Positions 1 through 10,487 of a DNA stretch of 64,000 nucleotides are shown here, one piece after another; positions within the stretch are counted from its first letter, which is position 1, and the number at the start of each line of letters is the position of its first letter. Both the position numbers and the translations under genes were made by a program. The notes beneath the pieces are model-generated. The model saw nothing but the letters and a program-made list of their open reading frames with translations, was not told the DNA's origin and ran no database searches. Origin of the DNA: Lumbricus rubellus. Its lineage: Eukaryota > Annelida > Clitellata > Crassiclitellata > Lumbricidae. The stretch covers positions 25,755,699-25,819,698 of the forward strand of contig OX243816.1 in assembly GCA_945859605.1 (NCBI GenBank). The letters run 5' to 3'.

Positions 1-500
1 TTCGTTTTTATTCTAATTTCAGTTCAGTGTGCTCAATTTCAGTTCTATTTCAGTTTTAGTTCTTAAAATAATTTCAGTTATAGTTATAGTTATACTTAAC
101 GGAAATCAATATTTTCAGTTCTAATTTCACTTATCGTTAATGAAAATATCACTGTTTTATACCCCTTTGTTCAAATTAAGTTGGTTTTTCACTTGTTCGG
201 ATAAGGGTTAACAAAATGTTCCTCAAATGAGTCGAATAAAACGTAATTGCAACTGTAAAAAATAAATTGCCAAAGATGTCAGAGACTCGGCATCCATATC
301 GACAAAAAACTGAATCAATTTTATATTCATGTGCGGATGCGCAGCAAGTCAAGCCTACCAGAATTGTAGAAGTGGCTTAAGTTTACGAAGTTTCAAAGTT
401 GTCCGAAATTTATACATCAACAATCCAACGTTAACCACCTAGAACATTAATAATCTGCAACATTTAATTTTATTTATTAGACCACTTCCTACAGGATTGA
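1..500. other. AT-rich intergenic sequence, no gene seen
   Basis: No convincing coding sequence. The first 180 bases are rich in irregular TTTCAGTT and TTATAGTT repeats. The rest is unremarkable AT-rich DNA. Confidence 0.5.
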
Positions 501-520
501 CCTGTCTTACATACACGTTC

Positions 521-606
521 TTAGCATTGGCGTAGCTAGGATATTTGGCGCCCGGGGACGAATTACGAAATTGACGCCCCTCCCTGTTTAATTTGTTCCC
601 ATTGCG
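521..606. mobile_element. Possible terminal fragment of a short hAT-like element
   Basis: The sequence GCATTGGCGTAGCTAGG followed by GGCGCCC resembles the CAGTGGCG..GCTAGG termini of the short element at 3141-3365. No partner terminus or target duplication was found, so this is only a fragment call. Confidence 0.25.
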
Positions 607-607
607 T

Positions 608-1704
608 TATTCATTCATTCATTCATTCATTTCAAGAATTTATATAGCGCCTCTTCAAGAAATCCACTCAGAAGCGCTCCCAGTCCAACCACGGTGAAAC
701 AAAAAAGTTTTAAGGAGCTTGTAGAACACTGACGAGTCGACCCTAGGCAGCAAGCGCATCTGCAACGGGAGACTATTCCAGACAGAAGGACCTACAACTG
801 AGAAAGCACGACGCTGACAGGTTGATGATTCAACACGCGGGACCAAAAGCTTACCGCTAGAGGCAGAGCGAAGGGCTCTGCGAGAAAGGACAACAGATAA
901 TGGACAGCAGAGTTCACACAGATAAGTCGGGGCACAGCCAAGAAGACAACGCCAAACCAGTGAAGCAATTCTGTATTCGATGCGCTGTGAGATAGGGAGC
1001 CAGTGTAGAGTATCACGAATGTAAGATGAAACGGATGCATATTTGGGGATTCGACCAATTAGCCGGGCTGCAGACCGAAGAACACGGTCAAGTCGGGATA
1101 TCAATAATAGAGGCAAACCAACCAGAATAGAGCAACAGTAGTCCAAGCGGCTGGTAACAAAAGCATGAACAAGGGTAGCAGCAGAGTTCTCTGATAAGGA
1201 GCGAGAGATGACCCGTAGCTGACGAATTTGGTAGTAACAGCCACGAGTCAGCTGGTTGACATGTTTTGAGAAACTAAGTTCTTCATCAAGCATAACACCC
1301 AAGTCCCGGACAGAATCAAAAAAGGTAACATGGGGAAATGCTTTAGCCACGGCACAACGATCAACATTTGCCAGTCGTCTACGTCCACCCAACCAGATGA
1401 ATTGAGTTTTGGAAGCATTAAGTAGGAGGCGGTTAGAGGCTAACCAGCTAGCCAGCTTATCCATAGCATGACACATTTGCTTAACTACTTCCAGACTATT
1501 GTCAGGGTGGCAGTGGGTGTACGCTTGAACATCATCAGCATAAAGCTGGTGAAAAAGACCACAAGATGTCAGCAGTGATTCTATGCCAGACGTATAAATA
1601 ATATACAGCAATGGTCCCAAAACAGAACCCTGAGGGACTCCGAATGGGGCAGGAACCCAGACAGATCTGGATGTACCAAAGACAACGTTATTGGCTACAG
1701 GCAA
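608..1704 (-). CDS. CR1-like non-LTR retrotransposon, reverse transcriptase C-terminal half
   Basis: An open reading frame of about 349 codons encodes the second half of a LINE reverse transcriptase. It shows the block GVPQGSVLGPLLY, then the catalytic YADD box about 40 residues on, then the thumb and C-terminal region (SRLDYC, SAARLIGRIP, LHWLPISQRIEYRIA, PSVWNSLP) typical of CR1/L2-type elements. The N-terminal RT, endonuclease and ORF1 are absent, as in 5'-truncated LINE insertions. The 3' end (low coordinates) carries a GCGCTATATAAATTC segment and about six ATTC repeats at 608-632, which act as the short tandem tail of the element. This copy keeps an undisturbed GVPQGSVLGP block, a useful reference for the copy at 42.5 kb. 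It has few or no stops, so it is young. The exact clade is inferred from motif style only. Confidence 0.85.
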
Positions 1705-1904
1705 CCTCTTTGAAGTGTTTTTAGGCCTCAGAAGTCACAAAGGTTATCAGAAATTACAAATGGGCAACAAGGGGCTTTTGTCCCAGGTGCGGGGAAAAAC
1801 GCCCATTTGTCAAAGGCATTTGAGGACCCTGTATTTAATTAGCCTATTTTTTAATGTCATCAATTTAGAATTTTATCAAACACATTAGTACTGTGTTTAG
1901 GATA

Positions 1905-2590
1905 TTGTAACGGAATCTCGCCGGCGGGTGGGAAGAGCGGATGCCTAACTCTCCCACCGGGTGGTAAGGCTTGCGTGTCGCACAAAGATGGCGCAAGTCC
2001 GGCCTCCGTCGTCTATCGAAGGGATTAGCAGTGTTTCCCAGTCGCGACGTAAGTACGAATCAACACGAAGACAGTAGCCTATTCAGGTATTTTCAGACGA
2101 TATATTGTAAAACACGACTCCACACGTCAGAAGCAGGCATGCACGTGATACACCGCGAACTATCATAACCCAGCAGCGGACGGTCATGCACCTCTCGGCA
2201 ACTCCCACAGCAATGGCTGACTACGGGGCGCCCCACTGCGTCGAACACGGACACTACACGGCAGCGACGTACTGCGACGGTGGCAAAGGCGAGCACCGAC
2301 GACCGACTCTCAGCGACGACTGCTCCCACTGGCGACTGACGGCGGCAAATACGACTGCCGGCGAACTCAGACGACGACAGCTGCTCTCGACGAACTCTCG
2401 ACTAACGACACGCGTTGCAACCGACTACTTCGACTGACGACTGACTTCTGCGACTGCCTCGAACGAACTGTGACGTGTGAAGAAAAGTTCAGGGCTTAAC
2501 GACACTGTTTCATATCGAAGATGATTAGTGTCGGAGGCAGAGAACAACCTCACACTCCACGTTTATATTGCGACCGAGCCACCCGCAGTA
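1905..2590. other. GC-rich block, possibly part of an LTR or other repeat
   Basis: Base composition rises sharply compared with the flanks, with many CGACGACTG-like runs. Short open frames here look like by-products of high GC. The block starts near TGTAACGG, similar to the TGTAACG start of the LTR at 59.9 kb, but no second copy, polypurine tract or primer site was found. Confidence 0.3.
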
Positions 2591-2592
2591 AA

Positions 2593-2664
2593 GATCCGAC
2601 CGGGAATTGAACCCGGGCCGCCGGCGCGGCGAGCGGGCTACAACCCACTCGACCACGCAGGATC
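2593..2664 (-). ncRNA. tRNA-like sequence (tRNA pseudogene or SINE head)
   Basis: On the - strand this 72-nt segment has an A box (TGGTCGAGTGG), a B box (GGTTCAATTCC) and a perfect five-pair T stem (CCGGG/CCCGG) around TTCAATT. The first five acceptor bases (GATCC) pair with the last five (GGATC). The anticodon arm does not fold as a standard five-pair stem with a seven-base loop, so a working tRNA is unlikely. It is more probably a tRNA-derived SINE head or pseudogene. Confidence 0.55.
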
Positions 2665-2704
2665 TTCTGACGTGTGCAGGCGGCACTTCTATTTATACAA
2701 GACC

Positions 2705-2910
2705 GAGGGGACAGAGGTCCGGACAGGGGTCTATGACGTCAGAGGTCCGGACCGGGGGCTGGAAGAGAAGGAGGAGGGGAGGGGACTGTCATGTCAGAGG
2801 TCAGGTCCGAGATCACTAGGTGCAAAGGAAGGGAAGGGGACCGCTACGTCAGGGGACCGGACAGGGGTCTATGACGTCAGAGGTCCGAGGTCCGGTCTGA
2901 GGTCCGTGGA
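2705..2910. repeat. Purine-rich direct repeats carrying CRE-type palindromes
   Basis: The unit GGGGTCTATGACGTCAGAGG occurs twice, near 2726 and 2867, each with a perfect TGACGTCA palindrome (the consensus CREB/ATF site). Related GAGGTCCGG units lie between and after them. Whether this drives transcription is unknown; the CRE match may be incidental to the repeat. Confidence 0.5.
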
Positions 2911-3140
2911 GGTAAAGAAGGGAGAGAGGGGACTTGGCGCGCAAAGATCCGCGCAAGCGCACGTGCCAACGACGGCGCGAATCGACCGCCAACGAAGCCA
3001 ATTAACCGATAGCAAGATCGCGGCGGCAAAGGAGGGGGGATGGGGGGAACTACCGCGGCTGCACAGGCGAATTTCGCCACAATATTTAGCACTAGATCTT
3101 ACAATAATTTCACTCTCGAAATGCCAATAACCTACTCACG

Positions 3141-3365
3141 CAGTGGCGCCGCCAGGATTTCAGTTTGAAAGGGGTCTGAATCTTGGCGGAAATTTTTTCA
3201 CATTTTCGTCGCCAAAATTTCTGACGACCGTTTTTTAGTCATCAAGTCGAAATTTCATTGGAAATGTCAGGTTTTTGGGGTGGGGTAAACATCGAAATAT
3301 TTCATTTTTACATGGGGAAAAAACGATCGCCTTTTGGGGGGCTTAGCCCCCTAGCGCCGCTACTG
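3141..3365. mobile_element. Short hAT-like MITE with 8-bp target duplication
   Basis: The termini are CAGTGGCGCCGCCAGG and, read inward from the right, CAGTAGCGGCGCTAGG. The left flank ends in TACTCACG (3133-3140). The right flank reads TAGGCTACTCACG (3366-3378), the same 8 bp with GGCTA inserted after the first TA. An 8-bp duplication and a CAG start fit the hAT superfamily. There is no coding capacity in 225 bp. Confidence 0.75.
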
Positions 3366-3754
3366 TAGGCTACTCACGTTGTAAATAAGAAGAAAAACCT
3401 TTAAAGGGACGTTTCGCCACCATCTGCCTTAATGATGGTAGTGTGGTGGTGATGGTGCACGACTAGAATCATGATATGATCGGTTGAAGAGTTCGGTTTT
3501 CAGTCGAGAGTTCCACCAAGATTAACTATATAGTGGCAACCGGCAAGTTGCAGAAGTGAGCGTAAGTGAATGAGGCGAAATTAAAAGGCAAGATCTATTT
3601 AGATGAGCAAACTGACGAATGTCATTTGGGAATACGTTCTAAAGAGTAGGCTAATTATATTACTTGAATTTACTTCTGTAAATAAAACATTTTTAATTTT
3701 TTATAATTTGTATTTAGCCTTGTAACAATACCATATGATATGGTTTTATGCGGT

Positions 3755-4240
3755 GTCACGACAACTCGTCTAACGACAACTCGTCTAACGACAAGTGGTC
3801 TCCGGACAATTCGTCTAACGACAACTGGTCTACTGACAACTTATCCAGCTTCCATTTCTCAAGCGCTGGATAAGTTGTCAGTAGACCAGTTGTCGTTTTT
3901 AGAGGTGAAATGGAGGTTGGATTGATGAAAAAACGCAAGAGAAATGGAATCTGGACGATGGTTCTCTTACAGGTGAAATAGAAGCTGGATTGACTAAAAT
4001 AACAGGCGAGAAATAAAAGCTGGATGAAGGTATTTTTACTAATTTTTTAGATTTGACGTAGAAATGGGTGCATGTTGGAATACATGAATGAAAATCATCA
4101 ATCCAGCTTCCATTTAAGCAAAAAAACCATTTTCGTAAATCCAGCTTCTATTTCATCAATACTATTCGTCAGTAGACCAGTTGTCGTTAGACCAATTGTC
4201 CGGAGACGAGTTGTCGGTAGACCAGTTGTCGTGGAACCGT
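3755..4240. mobile_element. Foldback element with 15-bp subterminal repeats
   Basis: The left end holds tandem copies of a 15-bp unit (ACAACTCGTCTAACG and variants such as ACAACTGGTCTACTG). The right end holds the same unit inverted (CAGTAGACCAGTTGTC, 4168-4235). An internal palindrome centred near 3860 pairs ACTGACAACTTATCCAGC with its reverse. The middle carries AAATGGAAGCTGGAT motifs that recur at 9.5 kb and 10.9 kb. There is no gene. It looks like a non-autonomous foldback transposon. Confidence 0.65.
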
Positions 4241-4266
4241 TTTATGCAAACAGAGCAACGAAATAA

Positions 4267-4779
4267 TCTATATAAATAAAAATGAAACTTTCCAATAGTT
4301 TGTGTAAAGTTTTCTCGAAAAGTACCGCACAGATTGTTTTGAAAATTTAACAAAACCTTCCATTACTATAGGAGAGTGTCCATTTTTCTTTTTATCCGAA
4401 AAAACCCAATATTTTCCACAAAAAGTGAAGTTTGCATTCCGCTCGACCGCCATTTGCAAATTCAAAAACGCACGTTGCCAGATTTCAGAAACGCCTTGAC
4501 AGTGACTGCGACCATGCAGACGAAACATGAATGAGGTCGCGTGCCGTGACGTCCTAATCGATTCGCATAATTATTTTGCGGCCTTTCAACATTCTTCGTT
4601 GAGGGAGGAAATGAGCGGAGGGAGCGGGACGGAGGGGGAGAGGGAGGGGGAGGGGGAGGGGAGGGGAGGGGCAGGGGCAGGGGAAAGGGAGGGGCAGGGG
4701 GAGGGGAGGGGAGGAAGGGGAGGGGAGGGAAGGGGGAGAGTCTTTTCTGCCACAGCAACGCGTGGCCGGGTACAGCTAG
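4267..4779 (+). mobile_element. Non-autonomous Helitron
   Basis: It starts TCTATATAAATAAAAATG, the classical animal Helitron 5' end, and ends CTAG after a stem-loop (GCCAC, 8-nt loop, GTGGC) about a dozen bases upstream. It sits between A and T with no target duplication, as Helitrons do. It is 513 bp long with no Rep/helicase ORF. The interior at 4618-4740 is a G-rich minisatellite. Confidence 0.85.
4618..4740 (+). repeat. G-rich minisatellite inside the Helitron
   Basis: About 120 bp of nearly pure GGGGAGGGG and GGGGCAGGGG repeats. Many runs of three or more G on one strand give strong G-quadruplex potential on the + strand. It lies between the Helitron 5' part and its 3' hairpin. Confidence 0.85.
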
Positions 4780-5109
4780 TATTAAACTAAAAACTATGGA
4801 TGGCCTATCACAGGGCTTAAAGTGTGGCTGGACGGTCGGTCATGGACGGCGTCCATGCACTTATATTAAAATCTGAACGCCGTCCTGCCACTTATTTGCC
4901 AAAACAGCATAGAAAGGTAAGGGGCGTCCAGGCACTTCTTTTGGAAAGGTATGGGGCGTCCATGCACTTATTTTTCCACACTTTAAGCCCTGGCCTATCA
5001 TTCGAAATGTATTAATGATTTATCATACATAAAATGATATAAATGAATAGGCCTATATAGCACATAGGCCTACCTGCTGTCGATGAAAAGAATAAAATTT
5101 AATAGCTAC

Positions 5110-5570
5110 GTACCGGTAGTTGGGTAAAATCCCAGACTGGCTGCCCGTACTCCAAACAATATGGCTGCCAACGAATGCAATAAAATTAGAGTGCGACCAT
5201 CGACGACATTGTTCATCAATTCAGCTTCAATTTCAGCAGAATGACTGCACTAACCCTAAAACTAACCCTAACCGACCCTCACGACGCCTAACCTGAGCCC
5301 TAACCGACCCTCACGACGCTTAACCTGAGCCCTATCCGACCCTCACGCGCTCTAATTTTATTGCATTCGTTAACGGCCATATTGTTTGGAGTACGGGCAG
5401 CCAGTCTGGGATTTTACCAAAAAATTTGTTACTTTTACGTTAGGCCTATATAGGCCTAACTTCGTACAAAATAATCAACTACCGGTAAAATCCCAGACTG
5501 GCTGCCCGTACTCCAAACAATATGGCCGTTAACGAATGCAATAAAATTAGAGCGCGTGAGGGTCGGATAG
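5110..5570. mobile_element. Palindromic element with three arms around a telomere-like minisatellite
   Basis: An arm of about 85 bp (TAAAATCCCAGACTGGCTGC through AATGCAATAAAATTAGAG) occurs forward at about 5126, inverted at about 5350-5415 and forward again at about 5484. Between the first two lies a minisatellite (5262-5345). No coding sequence. The arms are closely alike, so the structure is recent or maintained by conversion. Confidence 0.7.
5262..5345. repeat. Telomere-like minisatellite
   Basis: A unit of about 32 bp, CTAACCGACCCTCACGACG followed by CCTAACCTGAGCC, is repeated about 2.5 times. CCCTAACC resembles the C-rich telomere strand. The same unit recurs at 7375-7505 and inverted at 7870-7940. 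Confidence 0.8.
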
Positions 5571-5641
5571 GGCTCAGGTTAAGCGTCGTGAGGTTGTGGT
5601 TTGGTCAAGTGCAATGAGTATGGGGCGCCCGTCGCCCATTA

Positions 5642-5645
<4 letters not shown>

Positions 5646-5699
<54 letters not shown>
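5646..5699. repeat. (TA)n microsatellite
   Basis: About 27 TA units, nearly uninterrupted. Confidence 0.95.
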
Positions 5700-5701
<2 letters not shown>

Positions 5702-7370
5702 GTTTATTGATACAACGCGACAGTTAACAAGCATAGACAGAGCAGCAGATTAAAAGCCTAGTAAACGTTTTTATACAGCATACGTGTTATGAAGTTTTTG
5801 TTGTTTTTAATGATTATTTCAAATGGATGCGGCCTTGGACGCAGATTGTAGGCCTATTTGCCAGGAAGTCTATATAGGCCTATGTGAAAAATTTATGAAG
5901 AACATGATCCTTGTCTTTAATTATAGCTTTGAAGAGGGCGGCATCAGCAGCCTGAGCCATAGTGTCTGCTTTGGGGTATCGGACGGGAGGAACCCGGCGC
6001 GTTTAACACGACCCAGAAACCTTTCGATGCGGTCAATCTCACCAGCGCTCAGCAGTCCCCGCCAGGCTGGAGAGGCGTAGCCTACAGCAGACGTGCAACT
6101 GTGGTTGCTCGAGTAATAACAAGAAACGAATTAGGGACATTGTCACTATGTGACATTGGTGAGATCGAGATATTATGTGAAGTTGGCACACTGAAAAATA
6201 CATTATTATTCATTTAGGCCCTATTCATTAAATAATTTCTACAACACCACTCATTTGAATTAAGAAGCTGCTCATCTGCAGTAGGCCTAGGTCCCGTAGC
6301 GCTGCAAAATGCAGTTTTGAGTTGAATAAAACTGCTTCAGTAAGAGCCCCACGAGGCAGACGTAGCTCCTGTGGGAGCCAAATTCCAATCATTGGGCCCA
6401 TCACCGATCATGTCTGTTAGATGTGTTTATTCGTGAGAACGCACATTTCTGGACTATGATTATGATTATTATTTACTAGATCACGTGCATTTGAGTGGCG
6501 ATCTAGGCCAGCAACTCTTCATTGGGCTTGCTGTTATTGTGCTGCCGATGGTGCACCGTTGTGGCTTCATCAGGCGATCGTATGTTTAGGTCGCGCACGT
6601 GGAAGCAGGACAGTCGCAATAGACAGAATACGAATACATACCGCTACGGAGACAATAATGATATTCATTTAAGAGTAACTGTTATAAAAGTTTCCGAAGT
6701 AGAACAATTCATAAAGGCAAATAAAGCAGCGTATAGTGTATATAAAGACTATGGAATTTAAGAGTTTCGTTCGCAACCACATTACTTCTATGTTTACTGA
6801 CATTGTCCCTAATTCGTTACTAATGATTTCATTTCAAATACTTTTTTTCTTTCTGTTTTATTTTTCTCAAATGTTTCTATATCTCTTCATGTACCCATGT
6901 GCGGTGTGTCACTTGGTTTTTCTATTAAACGAATTATATATTATATTCGTTGTATTGACTTTGAAGTAATTGCCAATATGAAACTTATTTGATTCCGTGT
7001 CTTAATCCATGTACGCTGGCACGCACGCGCGGCGGCACTTCAAGCCGAAGGATCGTATTATAGCAGCCAGTGCAGCCACGGTCACTTCTATTCTTATTTG
7101 GGGTCGTTAGTGAATTTTCGGTTGGGATAGTTGATGCGATCTTTGTCTTGCGTTTCTGTCAAACAACTGTTCTCTACGTTAGATTGGTTAGTTCGGTAAG
7201 TTTTGGATTGCAATTGCAAATTGCAGCGTGTTTTTTCACATCGGGAAACTTAAACTTTGAAGGGAATTGAGAAATCTGGTGCGCGGAGGTGGAACGATGA
7301 CGGCTTCAGTTGTGATGCGCATATGTTCATTTGCTAATTTGACTCGAGGGTTATGCAATAATTGGGGGTC
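5700..7370. other. Intergenic, no gene recognised
   Basis: The short open frames here (up to 85 codons) show no family features. TAGGCCTA octamers occur at 5849, 5875 and 6282. Confidence 0.4.
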
Positions 7371-7374
7371 CCTA

Positions 7375-7505
7375 AACCCAACCACAACTGACCCTAACGA
7401 TGCCTAAATCTGACCTAACCGATCATCACGACGAATAATCTGATCCTAGCCGACCCTCACGACGCCTAACATGAGCCTTAACCGACCCTCACGTCGCTTA
7501 ACCTT
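7375..7505. repeat. Second copy of the telomere-like minisatellite
   Basis: Diverged units of the same type as 5262-5345: GACCCTAACGATGCCTAA, GACCCTCACGACGCCTAAC and CCGACCCTCACGTCGC. Confidence 0.7.
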
Positions 7506-7793
7506 ATTCTAACCTAGTCCCCGATACTATAGTTATGCCGCATAGTACGTATACTCGCAGTCGATTGAGTCGTGCGCTACGATCTTGGCTCTGCCTACGA
7601 TCGCCTCGGGTATTTATGGCAAAAAAAATGCACGAATCATTACCTGGTGATACTGCGGACCTACTCCAGTCAAAAGCACATCACCCCCCAACACACACGG
7701 CGGTAAACGTGTAGTTTAGCGTAATTAATTATTTTCACGCTTATAATGGCACAAAAAGCGTCTTAAAATATGTGACCGTGCCTATGAAAACCC

Positions 7794-8015
7794 GGTATAC
7801 ATGTACAATCAGGGGACGAAAATTTTACTTATTTCTGCGGTGCCGTCGGCGTTGTCATTTCACGTATTTTTCGTGAGGGTCGGTTAGGGCTCAGGTTAGG
7901 CATCGTGAGGGTCGATTAGGGTTAGTGTTAGGGTTAGTTTAGCCATTAGAAACTCTGGTGGATTGATGGCAAAAGACACCGTGTATTTTTCGCCCCCTGA
8001 TTGTACATGTATACC
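7794..8015. mobile_element. MITE with minisatellite core
   Basis: The left terminus GGTATACATGTACAATCAGG matches the right terminus inverted (CCTGATTGTACATGTATACC), about 20 bp with few mismatches further in. The interior at 7870-7940 is the telomere-like minisatellite in inverted orientation (GTGAGGGTCGGTTAGGGCTC). A TA-flanked insertion is likely but not proven. Confidence 0.7.
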
Positions 8016-8809
8016 GAAAACCCTCCTAAAGTCGGAAATTTCATAAAATGAGTTTAATTTTGTTTTAAATACTACAGATGTAGTTGATCAATTTGGTGAA
8101 ACCCGTATATTTGCATCATTTGAAATGAAATAGTTATGAATTTTTAAAGATTTAGAGTCTCAGCATTTTGAGAAATCGTTTTAGCGAGAAATCGCCAGTT
8201 GAAAATTACCTTCGTTACATGAACCACACAAAAGTCAATAGAATTTTCATCAGAATTTAGAAATATGTTCTAAACTTAAAATTTTCTTCTCTTTCCAATG
8301 GTGCCAACGGTTTTTCTTGGAAAATTGAATTGAAGGAATGGCACAGATTTAAATAAGAGTCTACGTACAGTAGCGTGCATTTGGTTGAGAACAGGTTGTA
8401 GCCTACGCGAGACAGTTAATTATTCTCGGCATCAGATTATTCACTTGAATCGTCATTTTGCACATCACTTTTGCTCAAGTAGACATTTATAAAATATAGG
8501 AATTGATGGTCTCGTCAATTTATATTCAAATTGAAAGCTGGAAGATCATTTTAAACAGCCCGCGATTAAGTTTGTTTACAAGCTTTCGGCCATGCTATCG
8601 TAGTAATTTCGTATTCGTCAGATGGCGCTAAGGGGCATATGATCAGACAACGGCAGTGCTCTTCAAAATTTATTTTTTGTTAATTATTAATGCATTTAAA
8701 CTATTTATTTTGTGCACAGATGGGTTGAGAAAAGAATTCTGCACATTGCAAAACTAAATCCACTGCCATTAATGCAACGCTCACTGATTAGAATTAGCCA
8801 TAAGCGACA
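8016..8809. other. Intergenic, no feature recognised
   Basis: AT-rich sequence without convincing coding, RNA or repeat signals. Confidence 0.4.
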
Positions 8810-9210
8810 CCCGGCCAAAGTCGCGGCTTATAGCGACCAACTCACATTTTAATTCATAGTAAATTAGGCTGTATTCATACGCACTTGCTAAGGGCACAGA
8901 TCGAACCAGCAGACAAAAGTAGTTCAGGACATGAATAATTAATTAATCAGCTCTCACAACAAGATCGTCGGCTAATTTTAAATAAACGCCCGCTTGACTC
9001 GGCCGAAACAGGGATATAATTAAGACATCCGACGTACAAAAAATTAAAATTAAAATATTTCTACTGTTCTGTTGGTCATGAAACTTTTGAATTTAGTAGT
9101 TTAAATATAAATGATTAATATTATCCCCAAAAACTTTTTTTGACTGATTTACCCCTTCATGACCTTTCCGCTCGATTTGCTAGGTTTCAATATTCGCGAC
9201 TTTGGCCGGG
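8810..9210. mobile_element. Short inverted-repeat element
   Basis: CCCGGCCAAAGTCGCG at 8810-8825 is matched exactly in reverse complement at 9195-9210. There is no ORF inside. The target duplication is unclear, so the exact ends are uncertain. Confidence 0.55.
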
Positions 9211-9424
9211 AAATCCCAGGCACGGACACATATTTCTGTCAACGTGCTATTGCAAAAGTGATGTATGATTACACTTCGAATATCTTAAAAAGAAGGATTT
9301 TGATCTAAAAATTGTGATATTTTGTCGTAACAAACCGCCGATCCAAGTTGTTGTTCAATTGCGACCCTTTCCGGAAGTGGCGTGCGGCAAGCAAAAATTA
9401 ATAAGTGAGTAAGTAAAAGTCCAG

Positions 9425-9690
9425 CTTTTTCAATTGGATCAGTTGTTTTATGAATCCAACTTCTGTTTCAATAATAACTATTTTTCATCAATCCAGCTCC
9501 AATTTCTGCTTGATTATTTTTATTACCCCAGCTTCTATTTCTCGCCCGTTATTTTCGTCAACCCAGCTTCTCTTTCAGATATGAAAATACCCTATCCAGC
9601 TTCCATTACTTAAGCGTTTTTCATCAACGCGGCTTCTATTTCACATCTAGAAATACCTTCATCTAGCTTCCATTTCTCATTTCTAACTTA
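9425..9690. repeat. Irregular tandem repeat of CCAGCTTCTATTTC units
   Basis: About eight diverged copies of ATCCAGCTTCTATTTCTC-like units separated by T-rich spacers. The same motif (inverted) appears within 3755-4240 and 10830-10960, so this is a dispersed repeat, not a local array only. Confidence 0.7.
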
Positions 9691-10062
9691 GGACCGAAGT
9701 CTTGACGCACACGTTATTTATAGTCGCTTATACGTCTGGTTTGGGCGCGTAGCCGCGTACCCCAACTTCCGGTCAGATGTTGTGGTTCAAGGACGATTCG
9801 AACAGCGATTTCGCATGGGAAATGGGACATTTTAAAAATATATTTTCTGTCAATATTCGTATTCTTACGAAATTTTCAGTGCCCTGTTAGATGAGTTAGA
9901 CCATTGCAAGTCATTAGGAATAATTTACGGCGCTTTTTGTGACGTTAAAAACGTGAAAATAATTAATTACGCTAAACTACACGTTTACCCACACGGCATT
10001 TCAATTTAGACATCTCAACAAGGCCCCAAACATTTTTTCGATTTTTTAAAAGTATTTAGGCC

Positions 10063-10472
10063 AAGTTATTTTCTATAATGGCTCGGTAGTATTTCTATAA
10101 TGGCTCGGTAGCAAGTAAACATTATGGCCGCCGCAGATAGGTGCAGAATTAGAGCGGCCTGACATACGGCGATCGATAGATATCTCGTATCTGATGGCCA
10201 TGTGTTAAGGTGAATCGATTTTGTTGTGTTATTTAGCTTATTTAAGCGTATTAATATTTATGAAAATACACCTTTTCATGGTAGTTTTACTTACTTACTT
10301 ACTTTCACGAAAACATTGGCCTATAGTTCGCCGTAGGTCGCGGAAATATTGGGCTATCGATCGCCGTATGTCAGGCCGCTCTAATTCTGCATCTATCTGC
10401 GGCGGCCATAATGTTTACTTGCTACCGAGCCATTATAGAAATACTACTGAGCCATTATAGAAAATAACCTTT
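10063..10472. mobile_element. Inverted-repeat element with about 8-bp target duplication
   Basis: Arms of about 110 bp are near-perfect inverses: left TTATTTTCTATAATGGCTCG through GGCCGCCGCAGAT, right ATCTGCGGCGGCC through GAAAATAA. The flanks are TTTAGGCCA on both sides, consistent with an 8-bp duplication. There is no coding sequence. The target itself contains TAGGCC. Confidence 0.75.
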
Positions 10473-10487
10473 AGGCCAAAATATAAT

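Noticed and set aside
2593..2664. Functional tRNA gene on the - strand
   Set aside because: T arm and A/B boxes are good, but the anticodon arm does not form a standard stem-loop and two acceptor pairs fail.
2528..3130. 200-codon open frame in the GC-rich block
   Set aside because: Overlaps the tRNA-like sequence and tandem purine repeats; the frame is open because of composition, and other frames are open too.
4462..4790. Open frames over the G-rich stretch (Gly/Glu- or Pro-rich products)
   Set aside because: They translate a minisatellite inside a Helitron; not a gene.
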